Assembly: GCA_946886065.1 (NCBI GenBank)
Contig: CAMPHU010000053.1
Span: forward strand, 1 to 23,972
Origin: an uncultured Massilia sp.
Lineage (GTDB): Bacteria > Pseudomonadota > Gammaproteobacteria > Burkholderiales > Burkholderiaceae
DNA length: 23,972 nt
Direction of reading: 5' to 3'
Below the pieces are notes generated by a model that was not told where the DNA came from, did no database searches, and was given only the letters and a program-made list of their open reading frames with translations. The position numbers were made by a program, and so were the translations under genes. Shown piece by piece: positions 8,406-16,169 of this stretch; position 1 is the stretch's first letter, and each line of letters begins with the position of its first letter.

Positions 8406-8466
8406 CATGTTTCCTATCAAGTGCGTTGTGCGCCAAATCGTTTCTGTTTCCGGCAAGCCGCGGGCG

Positions 8467-9147
8467 CTATCGGCTTGCAATGAACTGCGCCAGGTCGTCG
8501 ATGTCCCGTGGCGACAGCGCGCCGGCGATGGCCGGCATGGCGCCGGTGGCGTCGTAGCGGGTACCGTTCTTGAAGCGGGTCAGCTGGTCGCGCAGGTAGT
8601 CGTGGCCCTGCCCGGCCAGGCGCGGATAGCCGCCCTTCCCTTCCAGCTGCGCTCCATGGCAGGCCGCGCAGTTGTTGGCCTTGGCCAGCGCCTCGCCGCG
8701 CGCCACCCGCGCGGCATCGGCGTGGAAGCGCGTGTTCGGCTGGGGCTGCATCTTCGAGAAGTAGGCCGCCAGGCCGTCGAGCTCAGGCGCCGACATGCTC
8801 AGCGCCAGCGGCGTCATGGTGGGATCGCTGCGCTCGCCGCTGGCGAATGCGGTGAGCTGCTGCTTGAGATACGCCTCCGGCTGGCCGGCAAGGCTCGGAT
8901 AGGTCTGGGTACGCGCGTTGCCTTCGACGCCATGGCAGCCGATGCAGGCGTCGCTGGTGCGCGGCCACGCGCCGGCGACGCGGGCGTCGTCCTGCGCCTC
9001 CTGCTCGATCTGCTGGCCCAGTTGCACCAGGCGAACCAGCTCCGGGCCGTAGACGATGCCGGCAAGCGCGACGACCGGCAACAGCAGCAAGCTGGACAGC
9101 ACCAGCACTTTCCTGGCGCGGCTGCGCGTCCTTGTTACGGTATTCAT
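8467..9147 (-). CDS. Membrane-anchored diheme cytochrome c, copy 2 (c4-like)
   Basis: This 226-residue paralogue of the neighbouring cytochromes has a hydrophobic N-terminal anchor (about 16-34), heme motifs CIGCH (68-72) and CAACH (160-164), and likely distal Met111 and Met204. It begins in a TGATG overlap with the stop of oxidase copy 2, with a GTG three bases earlier as alternative start. By eye it is closer to cytochrome copy 3 than to copy 1: both lack the extra residue after the first heme and share LGQQI, QPEAYLK, YLRDQLTRFK and an IASR end. Electron transfer from oxidase copy 2 toward the respiratory chain is the likely job (inference). Confidence 0.9.
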   Translation of the reverse strand: MNTVTRTRSRARKVLVLSSLLLLPVVALAGIVYGPELVRLVQLGQQIEQEAQDDARVAGAWPRTSDACIGCHGVEGNARTQTYPSLAGQPEAYLKQQLTAFASGERSDPTMTPLALSMSAPELDGLAAYFSKMQPQPNTRFHADAARVARGEALAKANNCAACHGAQLEGKGGYPRLAGQGHDYLRDQLTRFKNGTRYDATGAMPAIAGALSPRDIDDLAQFIASR

Positions 9148-10625
9148 CACGTCCTCCCTCCCGCCAGGGCCTGCAGCGCCTGCAGCGCCGCCTGGCGGCC
9201 GGATCGCACCGCGCCGTCCATGTAGCCGGCCCAGATATCCGCCGTCTCCGTCCCCGACCAGATCAGCCGGCCGACCGGGGGATGCAGGGCTTCGCCATAC
9301 CTGGTGGCGAAACCGGGCGGCATGGGCGACACGCAGCTCAGCGTCCAGCGGTCCGCCTTGCCCCAGTCGCGGTCGTGATAGGCGATCGGATGCAGCGCCT
9401 CCTCGCCGAAGGCCTTGGCATAGATCCGCGAGAGTTCGGCCTCGGCCGCCTTGGGGTCGGACGGCAGCATGCCGTTGTGCACGAACGCATTGATCACACC
9501 GAAGGAGACATCCTCCGGCGAGTTGTCATACGCCCAGAGCACCGGCCCCTTGGTCTGGAAAATCCAGCCGCTCAGGCCCTTGTCGCGCCAGAACGCCTTC
9601 TTGTAGACGTGCGCCGTCTTGCGCATCGGCGCGTTCGCCGGCCAGCGCCGCTGCATTTCGCGGCGCTTTTCCGGCAGCGGCGGATCGAAGGCGATCTGGT
9701 TGCATAGCGGAGGCGAGAGCGCGACGATCACACTGCGCGCACGGATCACGCCCGTCGGGGTATGGATGGCGACCGGTCCGTCCTGCCAGCCTTCGATGCG
9801 CAGCACGGGCGTCGACAGGCGGACCTTGTCGCCCAGCGCCTTCGCCAGCTTGAGCGGCAGGATCTGCGAGCCGCCCGAGATCCGGGTCTTCTGCGCACCT
9901 TCCTTGATGCCTTCGAGCCGCTCGTACCGGCAATCGGCCGAATTGATCATCGACAGGTAGTACAGGAGCGAGAGTTTCATCGGCGAGGTGCCGCTCGTCA
10001 GCTGGACGCTCGCTGACCAGTCGAGCTGGTGCTCCGGTGCGATGTTCTTCTTCGCCAGCCAGTCGCCAACCGATATCGCGTCCAGCTCGGCGGCGCGCGG
10101 CGCCTTCCAGGGTGCGCCGGACGGCACGGTCCTGGCCATCTCCTCGAGTTCGCGCTGAAGCTTCGGATCGGTGCCGGGCACGCCGCCGAGCTCGATCGCG
10201 GCGTGGGCGTCGCCGGCCATCATCGTCGACTTGCCCTCCCAGTAGGTGGGGAAGGTGCCGACACCCAGCTCGCGGGCCAGGTCGGCGACCGCGGTCTGGC
10301 CAGGGCCGATCCACTGGCCGCCCGCTTCGGAAAAATAGCCCTTGCCGATGTCGTGGTTGAGGATGCGCCCGCCCACGCGGTCGCGCGCTTCCAGCACCAC
10401 GAAGGATTCGCAGCCGGCCCGCCGCAGGTCGCGCGCCGCCGTCAGGCCCGCCAGGCCGGCGCCGATGATGGCCACATCGAGCACGCCGCGCCCGTCGCTG
10501 GCGGCCTTCGCGGCGCTCGCCGCGGGCAGGACCGCAGTCGTGGCGGCCGCCGCCATGCCGAGAAAGCCGCGGCGGCTGAGCGTCGCGCGCTCCGGCCCCT
10601 CTCCGTGTTTGTTCAGTTCGTCCAT
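9147..10625 (-). CDS. Tat-exported flavin monoamine oxidase family protein, copy 2
   Basis: This 492-residue paralogue has the same architecture as copy 1: twin-arginine signal SRRGFLG (17-23), GAGLAG (55-60), conserved active-site Lys in RKTAHVYKKAFW, Ser at the covalent-Cys position (TLSCVSPMPPG), and C-terminal AGYMDGAV with Tyr468. Its first third and last 50 residues resemble copy 1 (for example GTFPTYW, TADIWAGYMDG). Much of the central and later part resembles copy 3 (RLSTPVLRIE, APMRKT, DPKAAEAEL, DWGKADRW), so it looks mosaic. The start lies 2 nt after the TAG of cytochrome copy 3 and has only a weak ribosome-binding site, consistent with translational coupling. It ends in a TGATG overlap with cytochrome copy 2. 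Confidence 0.9.
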   Translation of the reverse strand: MDELNKHGEGPERATLSRRGFLGMAAAATTAVLPAASAAKAASDGRGVLDVAIIGAGLAGLTAARDLRRAGCESFVVLEARDRVGGRILNHDIGKGYFSEAGGQWIGPGQTAVADLARELGVGTFPTYWEGKSTMMAGDAHAAIELGGVPGTDPKLQRELEEMARTVPSGAPWKAPRAAELDAISVGDWLAKKNIAPEHQLDWSASVQLTSGTSPMKLSLLYYLSMINSADCRYERLEGIKEGAQKTRISGGSQILPLKLAKALGDKVRLSTPVLRIEGWQDGPVAIHTPTGVIRARSVIVALSPPLCNQIAFDPPLPEKRREMQRRWPANAPMRKTAHVYKKAFWRDKGLSGWIFQTKGPVLWAYDNSPEDVSFGVINAFVHNGMLPSDPKAAEAELSRIYAKAFGEEALHPIAYHDRDWGKADRWTLSCVSPMPPGFATRYGEALHPPVGRLIWSGTETADIWAGYMDGAVRSGRQAALQALQALAGGRT

Positions 10626-10627
10626 CG

Positions 10628-11302
10628 CTAGCGGCTCGCAATGAACTGGGACAGGTCGTCGATGTCCTGTGGCGACAGCGCACCGGCGATGGCCGGCATG
10701 GCGCCGGTGGCGTCGTGGCGGGTGCCGGCCTTGAAGCGGGTCAGCTGGTCGCGCAGGTAGTCGTAGCCCTGCCCGGCCAGGCGCGGGAACTCGCCCTTGC
10801 CTTCCAGCTGCTGCCCGTGGCAGGAGGCGCAGTTGTTGGCCTTGGCCAGCGCCTCGCCGCGCGTTACGCGCGCCGGGTCGGCCTGGAAGGTAGAGTTAGG
10901 CTGCGCCTTCATCTTCGAGAAATACGACGCCAGGCCGTCGATTTCGCGGTCCGACATGCTGACCGCCAGGGTCGTCATGGTCGAATCGCTGCGCGCGCCG
11001 CTGGCGAAGTCCTTGAGCTGCTTCTTGAGATAGGCCTCGGGCTGCCCCGCCAGGCGTGCGTAGCCCTGGGCGCGCGCGCTGCCTTCGAAGCCGTGGCAGG
11101 CGATACAGGCATCGCTGGCGCGCGGCCAAGGGCCGCCCAGGCGCGTGTTCTCTTCCGCGAGCTGGTCGATCTGCTGGCCGAGGCGGATCAGGCCGACCAG
11201 CTCCGGTCCGTAGATGATCCCGGCCGCGACGACCGCCGCCGACAGCATCCCTGCCATCATCAGCAGCCGCTTGCTGCGTGGTTTCGTGGTACTGCCCATC
11301 AT
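10628..11302 (-). CDS. Membrane-anchored diheme cytochrome c, copy 3 (c4-like)
   Basis: This 224-residue paralogue has an N-terminal anchor (about 13-31), heme sites CIACH (66-70) and CASCH (158-162), and likely distal Met109 and Met202. It overlaps the stop of oxidase copy 3 (ATGA, 4 nt); a second ATG follows at once (MMGS), with GGAGG upstream serving either. In promoter-proximal order it is the first of the three cytochromes. Compared with copy 1 it lacks one residue after the first heme motif. Expected to be a periplasm-facing electron carrier for oxidase copy 3 (inference). Confidence 0.9.
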   Translation of the reverse strand: MMGSTTKPRSKRLLMMAGMLSAAVVAAGIIYGPELVGLIRLGQQIDQLAEENTRLGGPWPRASDACIACHGFEGSARAQGYARLAGQPEAYLKKQLKDFASGARSDSTMTTLAVSMSDREIDGLASYFSKMKAQPNSTFQADPARVTRGEALAKANNCASCHGQQLEGKGEFPRLAGQGYDYLRDQLTRFKAGTRHDATGAMPAIAGALSPQDIDDLSQFIASR

Positions 11303-12771
11303 GCCTTCCTCCCTGCGACGGCTTGCAGCGCCTGCAGCGCCGCCTTGTGGCCGGAGCGGATCGCCCCGTCCATGGTGGTGATCCAGATTTCCGCGGTTTC
11401 CGTGCCGGCCCAGAGCAGGCGGCCGAGCGGCGGATGCAGCACGTCGCCGTACTTGGTCAGGAAGCCCGGGGGGATCGGCGAGGTGCAGCTCAGGGACCAG
11501 CGGTCGGCCTTGCCCCAGTCATGCTCGTGATAGGCGATCGGATGCAGGGCCTCGTCGCCGAGCGCCTGGGCGTAGATGCGCGAGAGTTCGGCCTCGGCCG
11601 CCTTGGGGTCGGACGGCAGCACGCCGTTGTTCACGAAGGCCGCGATCACGCCGAAGGAGACGTCTTCCGGCGAGTTGTCGAAGGCCCACTGGAGCGGGCC
11701 TTTGGCCTGCACGATCATGCCGTTGAAGCCCTTCTCGCGCCAGAATGCCTTCTTGTAGACGTGCACCGTCTTGCGCATCGGCGCGTAGGCCGGCCAGCGC
11801 CGCTGCATTTCGCGGCGCTTTTCCGGCAGGGGCGGATCGAAGGCGAGCTGGTGGCACAGCGATGGCGAGAGCGCCACGATCACGCTGCGCGCGCGCACCA
11901 CGCCGGTCGGGGTGTGGATGGAGACCGGCCCGTTCTGCCAGTTCTCGATGCGCAGCACGGGCGTCGACAGCCGAACCTTGTCACCGAGGGCTTCCGCCAT
12001 CTTGATCGACAGGATTTGCGAGCCGCCCGAGATGCGGGCTTCCTGGGCGCCGCCCTTGACCGCCTCGAGCTGCCTGTAATTGCAGTCGGCCGAATTGATC
12101 AGCGACAGGTAGTGGAGCATCGACAGCTTGGTCGGCGAGGTACCCGTGGTCAGCTGCGCGGCCAGCACCCAGCCGAGCTGGTCTTCCGGGGAGAGATTCT
12201 TGGTCGCCAGCCAGTCGGCCAGCGACATGGCGTCGAACTCGGCCGCGCGCGGCGAGGTCCAGGGTGCGGCGGTCGGGACGGTTTTCGCCATCTCTTCGAG
12301 CTCGCGGCGCAACACCGGATCGGTTTCGAAGCCGCCGTCGCTCTCGGCCGTGACGCAGACGCCGTCGCCCACCATCGCGATCTTGCCCTGCCAGTGGGTG
12401 AGGAAGGTGCCGACACCGAGTTCACGGGCCAGGTCGTACACGGCCGTCTGGCCCGGTCCGATCCACTGGCCGCCCGCCTCGGAGAAGTAGCCGTCGCCGA
12501 GGTCGTGGTTGAGGGTACGCCCACCGACGCGGTCGCGCGCCTCCAGCACCACGAAGGACTCGCAGCCGGCGCGCTTCAGGTCGCGTGCAGCAGTCAGGCC
12601 GGCCAGGCCGGCGCCGATAATGGCGATATCGAGCACGCCGCGCTCTTCGCCCGCGGCGCCCACCACATTCGGCAGCGTCACCGCGGCCGCGGCCGCGGCG
12701 ATGCCCAGAAAGCCGCGGCGGCTGACTTCGGGCCCGTCCTTGGCCGGTATTTCCTTTGTTCGCTTGTTCAT
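11299..12771 (-). CDS. Tat-exported flavin monoamine oxidase family protein, copy 3 (cage Tyr replaced)
   Basis: This 490-residue member is the promoter-proximal and most divergent oxidase. Twin-arginine signal SRRGFLG (17-23), GAGLAG (53-58), LEARDRVGGRT and the conserved Lys in RKTVHVYKKAFW are kept, and Ser lies at the covalent-Cys position (SLSCTSPIPPG). The C-terminal motif, AGYMDGAV in copies 1 and 2, is ITTMDGAI here. Thr466 therefore replaces the Tyr that in MAO-B (Tyr435) forms half of the aromatic cage. The frame is intact and full length, so this is a change of active site rather than decay. A good ribosome-binding site (AGAAAGAG) precedes the ATG, which lies 21 nt after the YCF48-like gene. 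It overlaps cytochrome copy 3 by 4 nt. A different substrate from copies 1 and 2 is likely (inference). Confidence 0.9.
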   Translation of the reverse strand: MNKRTKEIPAKDGPEVSRRGFLGIAAAAAAVTLPNVVGAAGEERGVLDIAIIGAGLAGLTAARDLKRAGCESFVVLEARDRVGGRTLNHDLGDGYFSEAGGQWIGPGQTAVYDLARELGVGTFLTHWQGKIAMVGDGVCVTAESDGGFETDPVLRRELEEMAKTVPTAAPWTSPRAAEFDAMSLADWLATKNLSPEDQLGWVLAAQLTTGTSPTKLSMLHYLSLINSADCNYRQLEAVKGGAQEARISGGSQILSIKMAEALGDKVRLSTPVLRIENWQNGPVSIHTPTGVVRARSVIVALSPSLCHQLAFDPPLPEKRREMQRRWPAYAPMRKTVHVYKKAFWREKGFNGMIVQAKGPLQWAFDNSPEDVSFGVIAAFVNNGVLPSDPKAAEAELSRIYAQALGDEALHPIAYHEHDWGKADRWSLSCTSPIPPGFLTKYGDVLHPPLGRLLWAGTETAEIWITTMDGAIRSGHKAALQALQAVAGRKA

Positions 12772-12792
12772 TGCGTCTCTTTCTATCTTTTA

Positions 12793-13770
12793 TTAATGTC
12801 TTGCCTGCGCCGCTACCGGCCCCGCCATCGAGACCAGCACGGGCGGCCGGGAGCCGTCGTCGAGGACTGCCGTGAGCGGCTCCTGCCCTTCGCGCTGTGC
12901 CAGCGTGAAGTCCTTGCCGTCGTTGCTACTGTTCAACACGGTTCCACCCATGCCGACCACCGTCACGCGGCCGTCCGCCAGTTGCGCGATCCCGGTCAGC
13001 GATTGGACGGTGTGCGACTGGACCGCCTGCCAGGTCTGGCCGTCATCGCTGCTGCGGTACAGGTGGCCGCGCATGCCGCACAGCAGCAGCGTGCCGTCGC
13101 GCAGCGCGCTCCCGTACCAGAGCGAACCTTTGTTCCCGGTGGAGAGCGCCTGCCAGGTCCGGCCCTTGTCGGCCGAGCGGAAGATGGCGCCGGCCTCCGC
13201 CGCGATGAACAGGGTGCCGCGCGGCGAGGCAAACACGTGCATGAGGTGGCGGTCGGCGTCCTCGCCGCTGCCGATCGGCAGCTCGGTCCAGGTGCGGCCC
13301 GCATCGCGCGTTTCGATCGCCCAGCCGTACAGGCCCACGGCGATCCCGTGCTCCCAGCTGTCGAAGTGGAGCGAGAGGATCGGCTGCTCGGCGCCCGGCG
13401 TGGAGCGCAGGAGCGCCCAGGTCTCGCCGCCGTCGTCCGTGCGCAGCACCACGCCGTCGTGGCCGGCAGCGAAGCCCTGGCGCTCATCCAGGAACTGCAC
13501 GGTGGTCAGCATCGACCGCACCGGCACCGCCTTCGCTTGCCGGAAGGCCTTGCCGTCGTCGGAAAGCAGCACCAGGCCATGGTCGCCCACCGCGACCACG
13601 CGCTTGCCGGCGCGCGCCACGGCCAGCAGCGGCGCGCCGGCCACGCTGGCGACGCGTTGCGCCGGCGCGATGCTGGGCCAGTGTCGTGCCGGCGAGGTGT
13701 CGGCCGCCGCTGCCGTCGAAGCGGCGGCGAGGACGATCAGCGCGAGAGAAAGAAATCGTAGGGAGCTCAT
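12793..13770 (-). CDS. YCF48/BNR-repeat exported protein
   Basis: This 325-residue protein has a cleavable Sec signal (about 1-23, ending in STAAAA) and six Asp-box/BNR-like turns, at about residues 70-76, 111-118, 155-161, 199-206, 240-247 and 281-288 (for example TDDGGETW, SSDDGQTW). This predicts a periplasmic beta-propeller like YCF48/HCF136, which in plants and cyanobacteria is a photosystem II assembly factor. In non-photosynthetic proteobacteria such proteins commonly lie next to MMPL/RND, DUF1302 and DUF1329 genes, as here, and are often mislabelled as photosystem proteins. It probably serves the envelope complex with those neighbours (inference). The ATG at 13770 is chosen because the signal peptide begins there; AAGGA is 11 nt upstream. 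It follows the RND gene by 20 nt. Confidence 0.87.
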   Translation of the reverse strand: MSSLRFLSLALIVLAAASTAAAADTSPARHWPSIAPAQRVASVAGAPLLAVARAGKRVVAVGDHGLVLLSDDGKAFRQAKAVPVRSMLTTVQFLDERQGFAAGHDGVVLRTDDGGETWALLRSTPGAEQPILSLHFDSWEHGIAVGLYGWAIETRDAGRTWTELPIGSGEDADRHLMHVFASPRGTLFIAAEAGAIFRSADKGRTWQALSTGNKGSLWYGSALRDGTLLLCGMRGHLYRSSDDGQTWQAVQSHTVQSLTGIAQLADGRVTVVGMGGTVLNSSNDGKDFTLAQREGQEPLTAVLDDGSRPPVLVSMAGPVAAQARH

Positions 13771-13790
13771 GGTAAACAGCGTCCTTATCT

Positions 13791-16169
13791 TCAATGTTGC
13801 AAAATCGCCGACATGCGCACCGGGCTGCGGCGCGGGACCATCCACTCGAGCACGGCGGCGAAGGCCGGCAGCAGCGTGATCGCCATGACCATGTTCACGA
13901 GAAACATGAAGGTCAGCAGCGCCCCCATGTCGGCCTGGAACTTCAGGCTCGAGAACATCCAGGTCGCCACGCCGATCGACAGCGTGATGGCGGTGAACAC
14001 GGTCGCCAGGCCGGTCTCCGCCATCGCCAGCTCCAGCGCCTTGGTGAAGGCCAGGCCCTTGGACAGCTGCACCTGCAGGCGGTTGTAGATGTAGAAGGCG
14101 TAGTCGACGCCGATGCCGACAGCCAGCACCATGACCGGCAAGGTGGCCACGGTCAGGCCGATCTCGAGCTCCTTCATGAACCAGTAGCCGATCCAGGTGC
14201 CCACGGTCAGCGGCAGGCAGCAGGCCACCATCGCCCGCCAGTCGCGGTAGACGAGGAACACGAGAATCAGGATGGCCGCGTACACGTAGAGCATCATCGG
14301 CATCTCGCTGTGCTCGAGGACTTCATTGGTGGCTGCCTGCACGCCGGCGTTGCCGCTGGCGAGACGGACGGCGACGCCGTCGAGCCGGTTCGAGGCGCGG
14401 AATTCCTCCACGGCGGCCACCACGCCCTTGATCGTGGTGGCGCGGTGATCCGGCAGGTAGAGGTTGACGCCCTGCACGCGGCAGTCGTTCGAGGCCAGGC
14501 CGGCGATGCGGTTGTTCACGCCCTGCACCTGCGAGCCCAGGCCGTGCGGATCGCGGGTCAGGGTGGCCATCTTGGGATTGCCCTCGTTCATGCCGGCGTT
14601 GTAGAGCTTGAGCTGCCCGGCCAGCGAGTCGGCCGATACCACGCCGGGCACGCTGCCCATGCGCCAGGCGAATTCGTCGATGAACAGCAGTGCGTCGGCG
14701 CGCGAACAGACCTCGCCCTGGCGCTCCGGCGCGGCCTCGAACACGACGGTCAGCCAGTCCAGGCCCACGTCGAAGCGGCTGACCACCGCCGCGGCGTCCT
14801 GGTTGTAGCGCGAGTCGGCGCGCAGCTCCGGCGCACCGGCCTGCAGGCTGCCGACGTGGCGCCCCTGGCTCTGCCAGAACGCAAGGCCGAACACCAGGGC
14901 GCCGACCAGGGTCACTGCCAAGGCGTTGCGCGGCCGGGCGATGCGGGCCAGCGCCCCCAGCCAGGCGCTATGGCGTTCGCGCCGCGCCAGCGCCTGGTGC
15001 GCGAACTCCGGCGTGAAGTGGAAGTAGGAGGCCGCCACCGGCAGCATCATCAGGTTGGTGAGGATCTTGTAGCCGACTCCGATCGCGGCGGTGATGGCCA
15101 GCTCGCGGATCATCGGGATCGGGATCAGGATCAGCGTGACGAAGCTCACCAACGCCGTGACCAGGGCGAGCGAGCCCGGAATCAGGAGGCCGGTGAAGCT
15201 GCGGCGCGCGGCGACGGCGGAATCGGTGCCGTGGGCGACTTCGCGGACGATGAAGTTGATCTGCTGGATGCCGTGCGAGACGCCGATCGCGAACACCAGG
15301 AAGGGGACCAGGATCGCGAGCGGATCGAGGCCGAAGCCGAGCAGGTGCAAGGTGCCGAACTGCCACACCAGCGAGGTGAGCGAGCAGGCCAGCGGCAGCA
15401 GGGTCAGGCGGATCGAGCGGCTATACCAGTACACGGCCAGGCCGGTGAGGAGGAAGGCCACCACGAAGAAGTGCATCACCTCGTCCGAGCGGTCGGCGAT
15501 GTCGCCGATCTGCTTGGCGAAGCCGATAATCTGGATCTCGACCTGGTCGTTCTCGAACTTGGCGCGGATCTCCTGCTCGAGCAGGCGGTTGAACTGGATG
15601 TAGTCGAGCTTCTTTCCCGTGCGCGGATCGACGTCGGTCAGCTCGGCGGTGATCAGGGCGCTGGTCTGGTCGCGCGCGACCAGCGTGCCGACGTGGCCGC
15701 CGGCCATCGCCCGCTGGCGCATCTTGGCGATGACCTCGGCGCTGAGTTTTTCCGGCACGATGTCCCCGCCGGCCACCGGTTCGGCCCTGAAGCCGTCCTC
15801 GGTGATCTCGGTGAAGAACACGTTCGGCGTCCACAGCGAGGTGACGCTGGAACGGTCCACGCCCGGCAGGTAGGTGACCGCGTCGGTCACCTTGAGCAGC
15901 TGGGTGAGCGCGGCCGCGTTCCAGATCTCGCCTTCGCGGGCGTGGACGGCGATGGTCAGCCGGTTGGCCCCGAACAGCTGGTCGCGGTACTGTTCGAAGG
16001 TCTGGATGTATTCATGGCCTTGCGGCAGCTGCTTCTCGAAGCCTGCTTCGAGCTGGAGCTTGCCCGCGAGGACGCCCATGAATACCGTGAAGCCTCCCAG
16101 TACCACGAGGAAGGCCAGGCGGTAGCGGAACAGGGCGCCTTCGAGGCGGGTGATGAAATGGGCAAGCAT
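13791..16169 (-). CDS. MMPL/RND superfamily transporter
   Basis: This 792-residue inner-membrane protein has the duplicated RND layout. It has one helix near the N-terminus (about 16-38), a large periplasmic loop, a five-helix bundle starting near 232 (HFFVVAFLLTGLAVYW), a helix near 415, a second periplasmic loop, and a second bundle to the C-terminus. That last bundle contains GIGVDYAFYIYNR at about 685-697, the typical MMPL motif in which the Asp relays protons. It resembles hopanoid/lipid exporters (HpnN-like, MmpL) more than AcrB-type drug pumps, being shorter, and no membrane-fusion or TolC partner is nearby. The ATG overlaps the DUF1302 stop (TGATG). Neighbours suggest movement of a hydrophobic compound through the envelope; the direction is not known. 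Confidence 0.92.
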   Translation of the reverse strand: MLAHFITRLEGALFRYRLAFLVVLGGFTVFMGVLAGKLQLEAGFEKQLPQGHEYIQTFEQYRDQLFGANRLTIAVHAREGEIWNAAALTQLLKVTDAVTYLPGVDRSSVTSLWTPNVFFTEITEDGFRAEPVAGGDIVPEKLSAEVIAKMRQRAMAGGHVGTLVARDQTSALITAELTDVDPRTGKKLDYIQFNRLLEQEIRAKFENDQVEIQIIGFAKQIGDIADRSDEVMHFFVVAFLLTGLAVYWYSRSIRLTLLPLACSLTSLVWQFGTLHLLGFGLDPLAILVPFLVFAIGVSHGIQQINFIVREVAHGTDSAVAARRSFTGLLIPGSLALVTALVSFVTLILIPIPMIRELAITAAIGVGYKILTNLMMLPVAASYFHFTPEFAHQALARRERHSAWLGALARIARPRNALAVTLVGALVFGLAFWQSQGRHVGSLQAGAPELRADSRYNQDAAAVVSRFDVGLDWLTVVFEAAPERQGEVCSRADALLFIDEFAWRMGSVPGVVSADSLAGQLKLYNAGMNEGNPKMATLTRDPHGLGSQVQGVNNRIAGLASNDCRVQGVNLYLPDHRATTIKGVVAAVEEFRASNRLDGVAVRLASGNAGVQAATNEVLEHSEMPMMLYVYAAILILVFLVYRDWRAMVACCLPLTVGTWIGYWFMKELEIGLTVATLPVMVLAVGIGVDYAFYIYNRLQVQLSKGLAFTKALELAMAETGLATVFTAITLSIGVATWMFSSLKFQADMGALLTFMFLVNMVMAITLLPAFAAVLEWMVPRRSPVRMSAILQH

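Larger units (their letters stand above)
8467..10625 (-). repeat. Oxidase-cytochrome module, tandem unit 2
   Basis: Second unit, same order and orientation. It is separated from unit 1 by 61 nt and from unit 3 by 2 nt. Confidence 0.85.
10628..12771 (-). repeat. Oxidase-cytochrome module, tandem unit 3
   Basis: Third and promoter-proximal unit, same order and orientation. It carries the oxidase with the altered C-terminal active-site motif. Confidence 0.85.

Noticed and set aside
8406..8480. Start of oxidase copy 1 at 8480
   Set aside because: It would overlap the end of cytochrome copy 2 and push the twin-arginine signal inward. The MDE start is shared with copy 2.
13200..13770. Photosystem II assembly role for the YCF48-like protein
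   Set aside because: Nothing photosynthetic is in the window. BNR/YCF48 proteins beside RND and DUF1302 genes are usual in heterotrophic proteobacteria.
13771..13845. Longer N-terminus for the YCF48-like protein
   Set aside because: It would bury the Sec signal peptide and overlap the RND gene.
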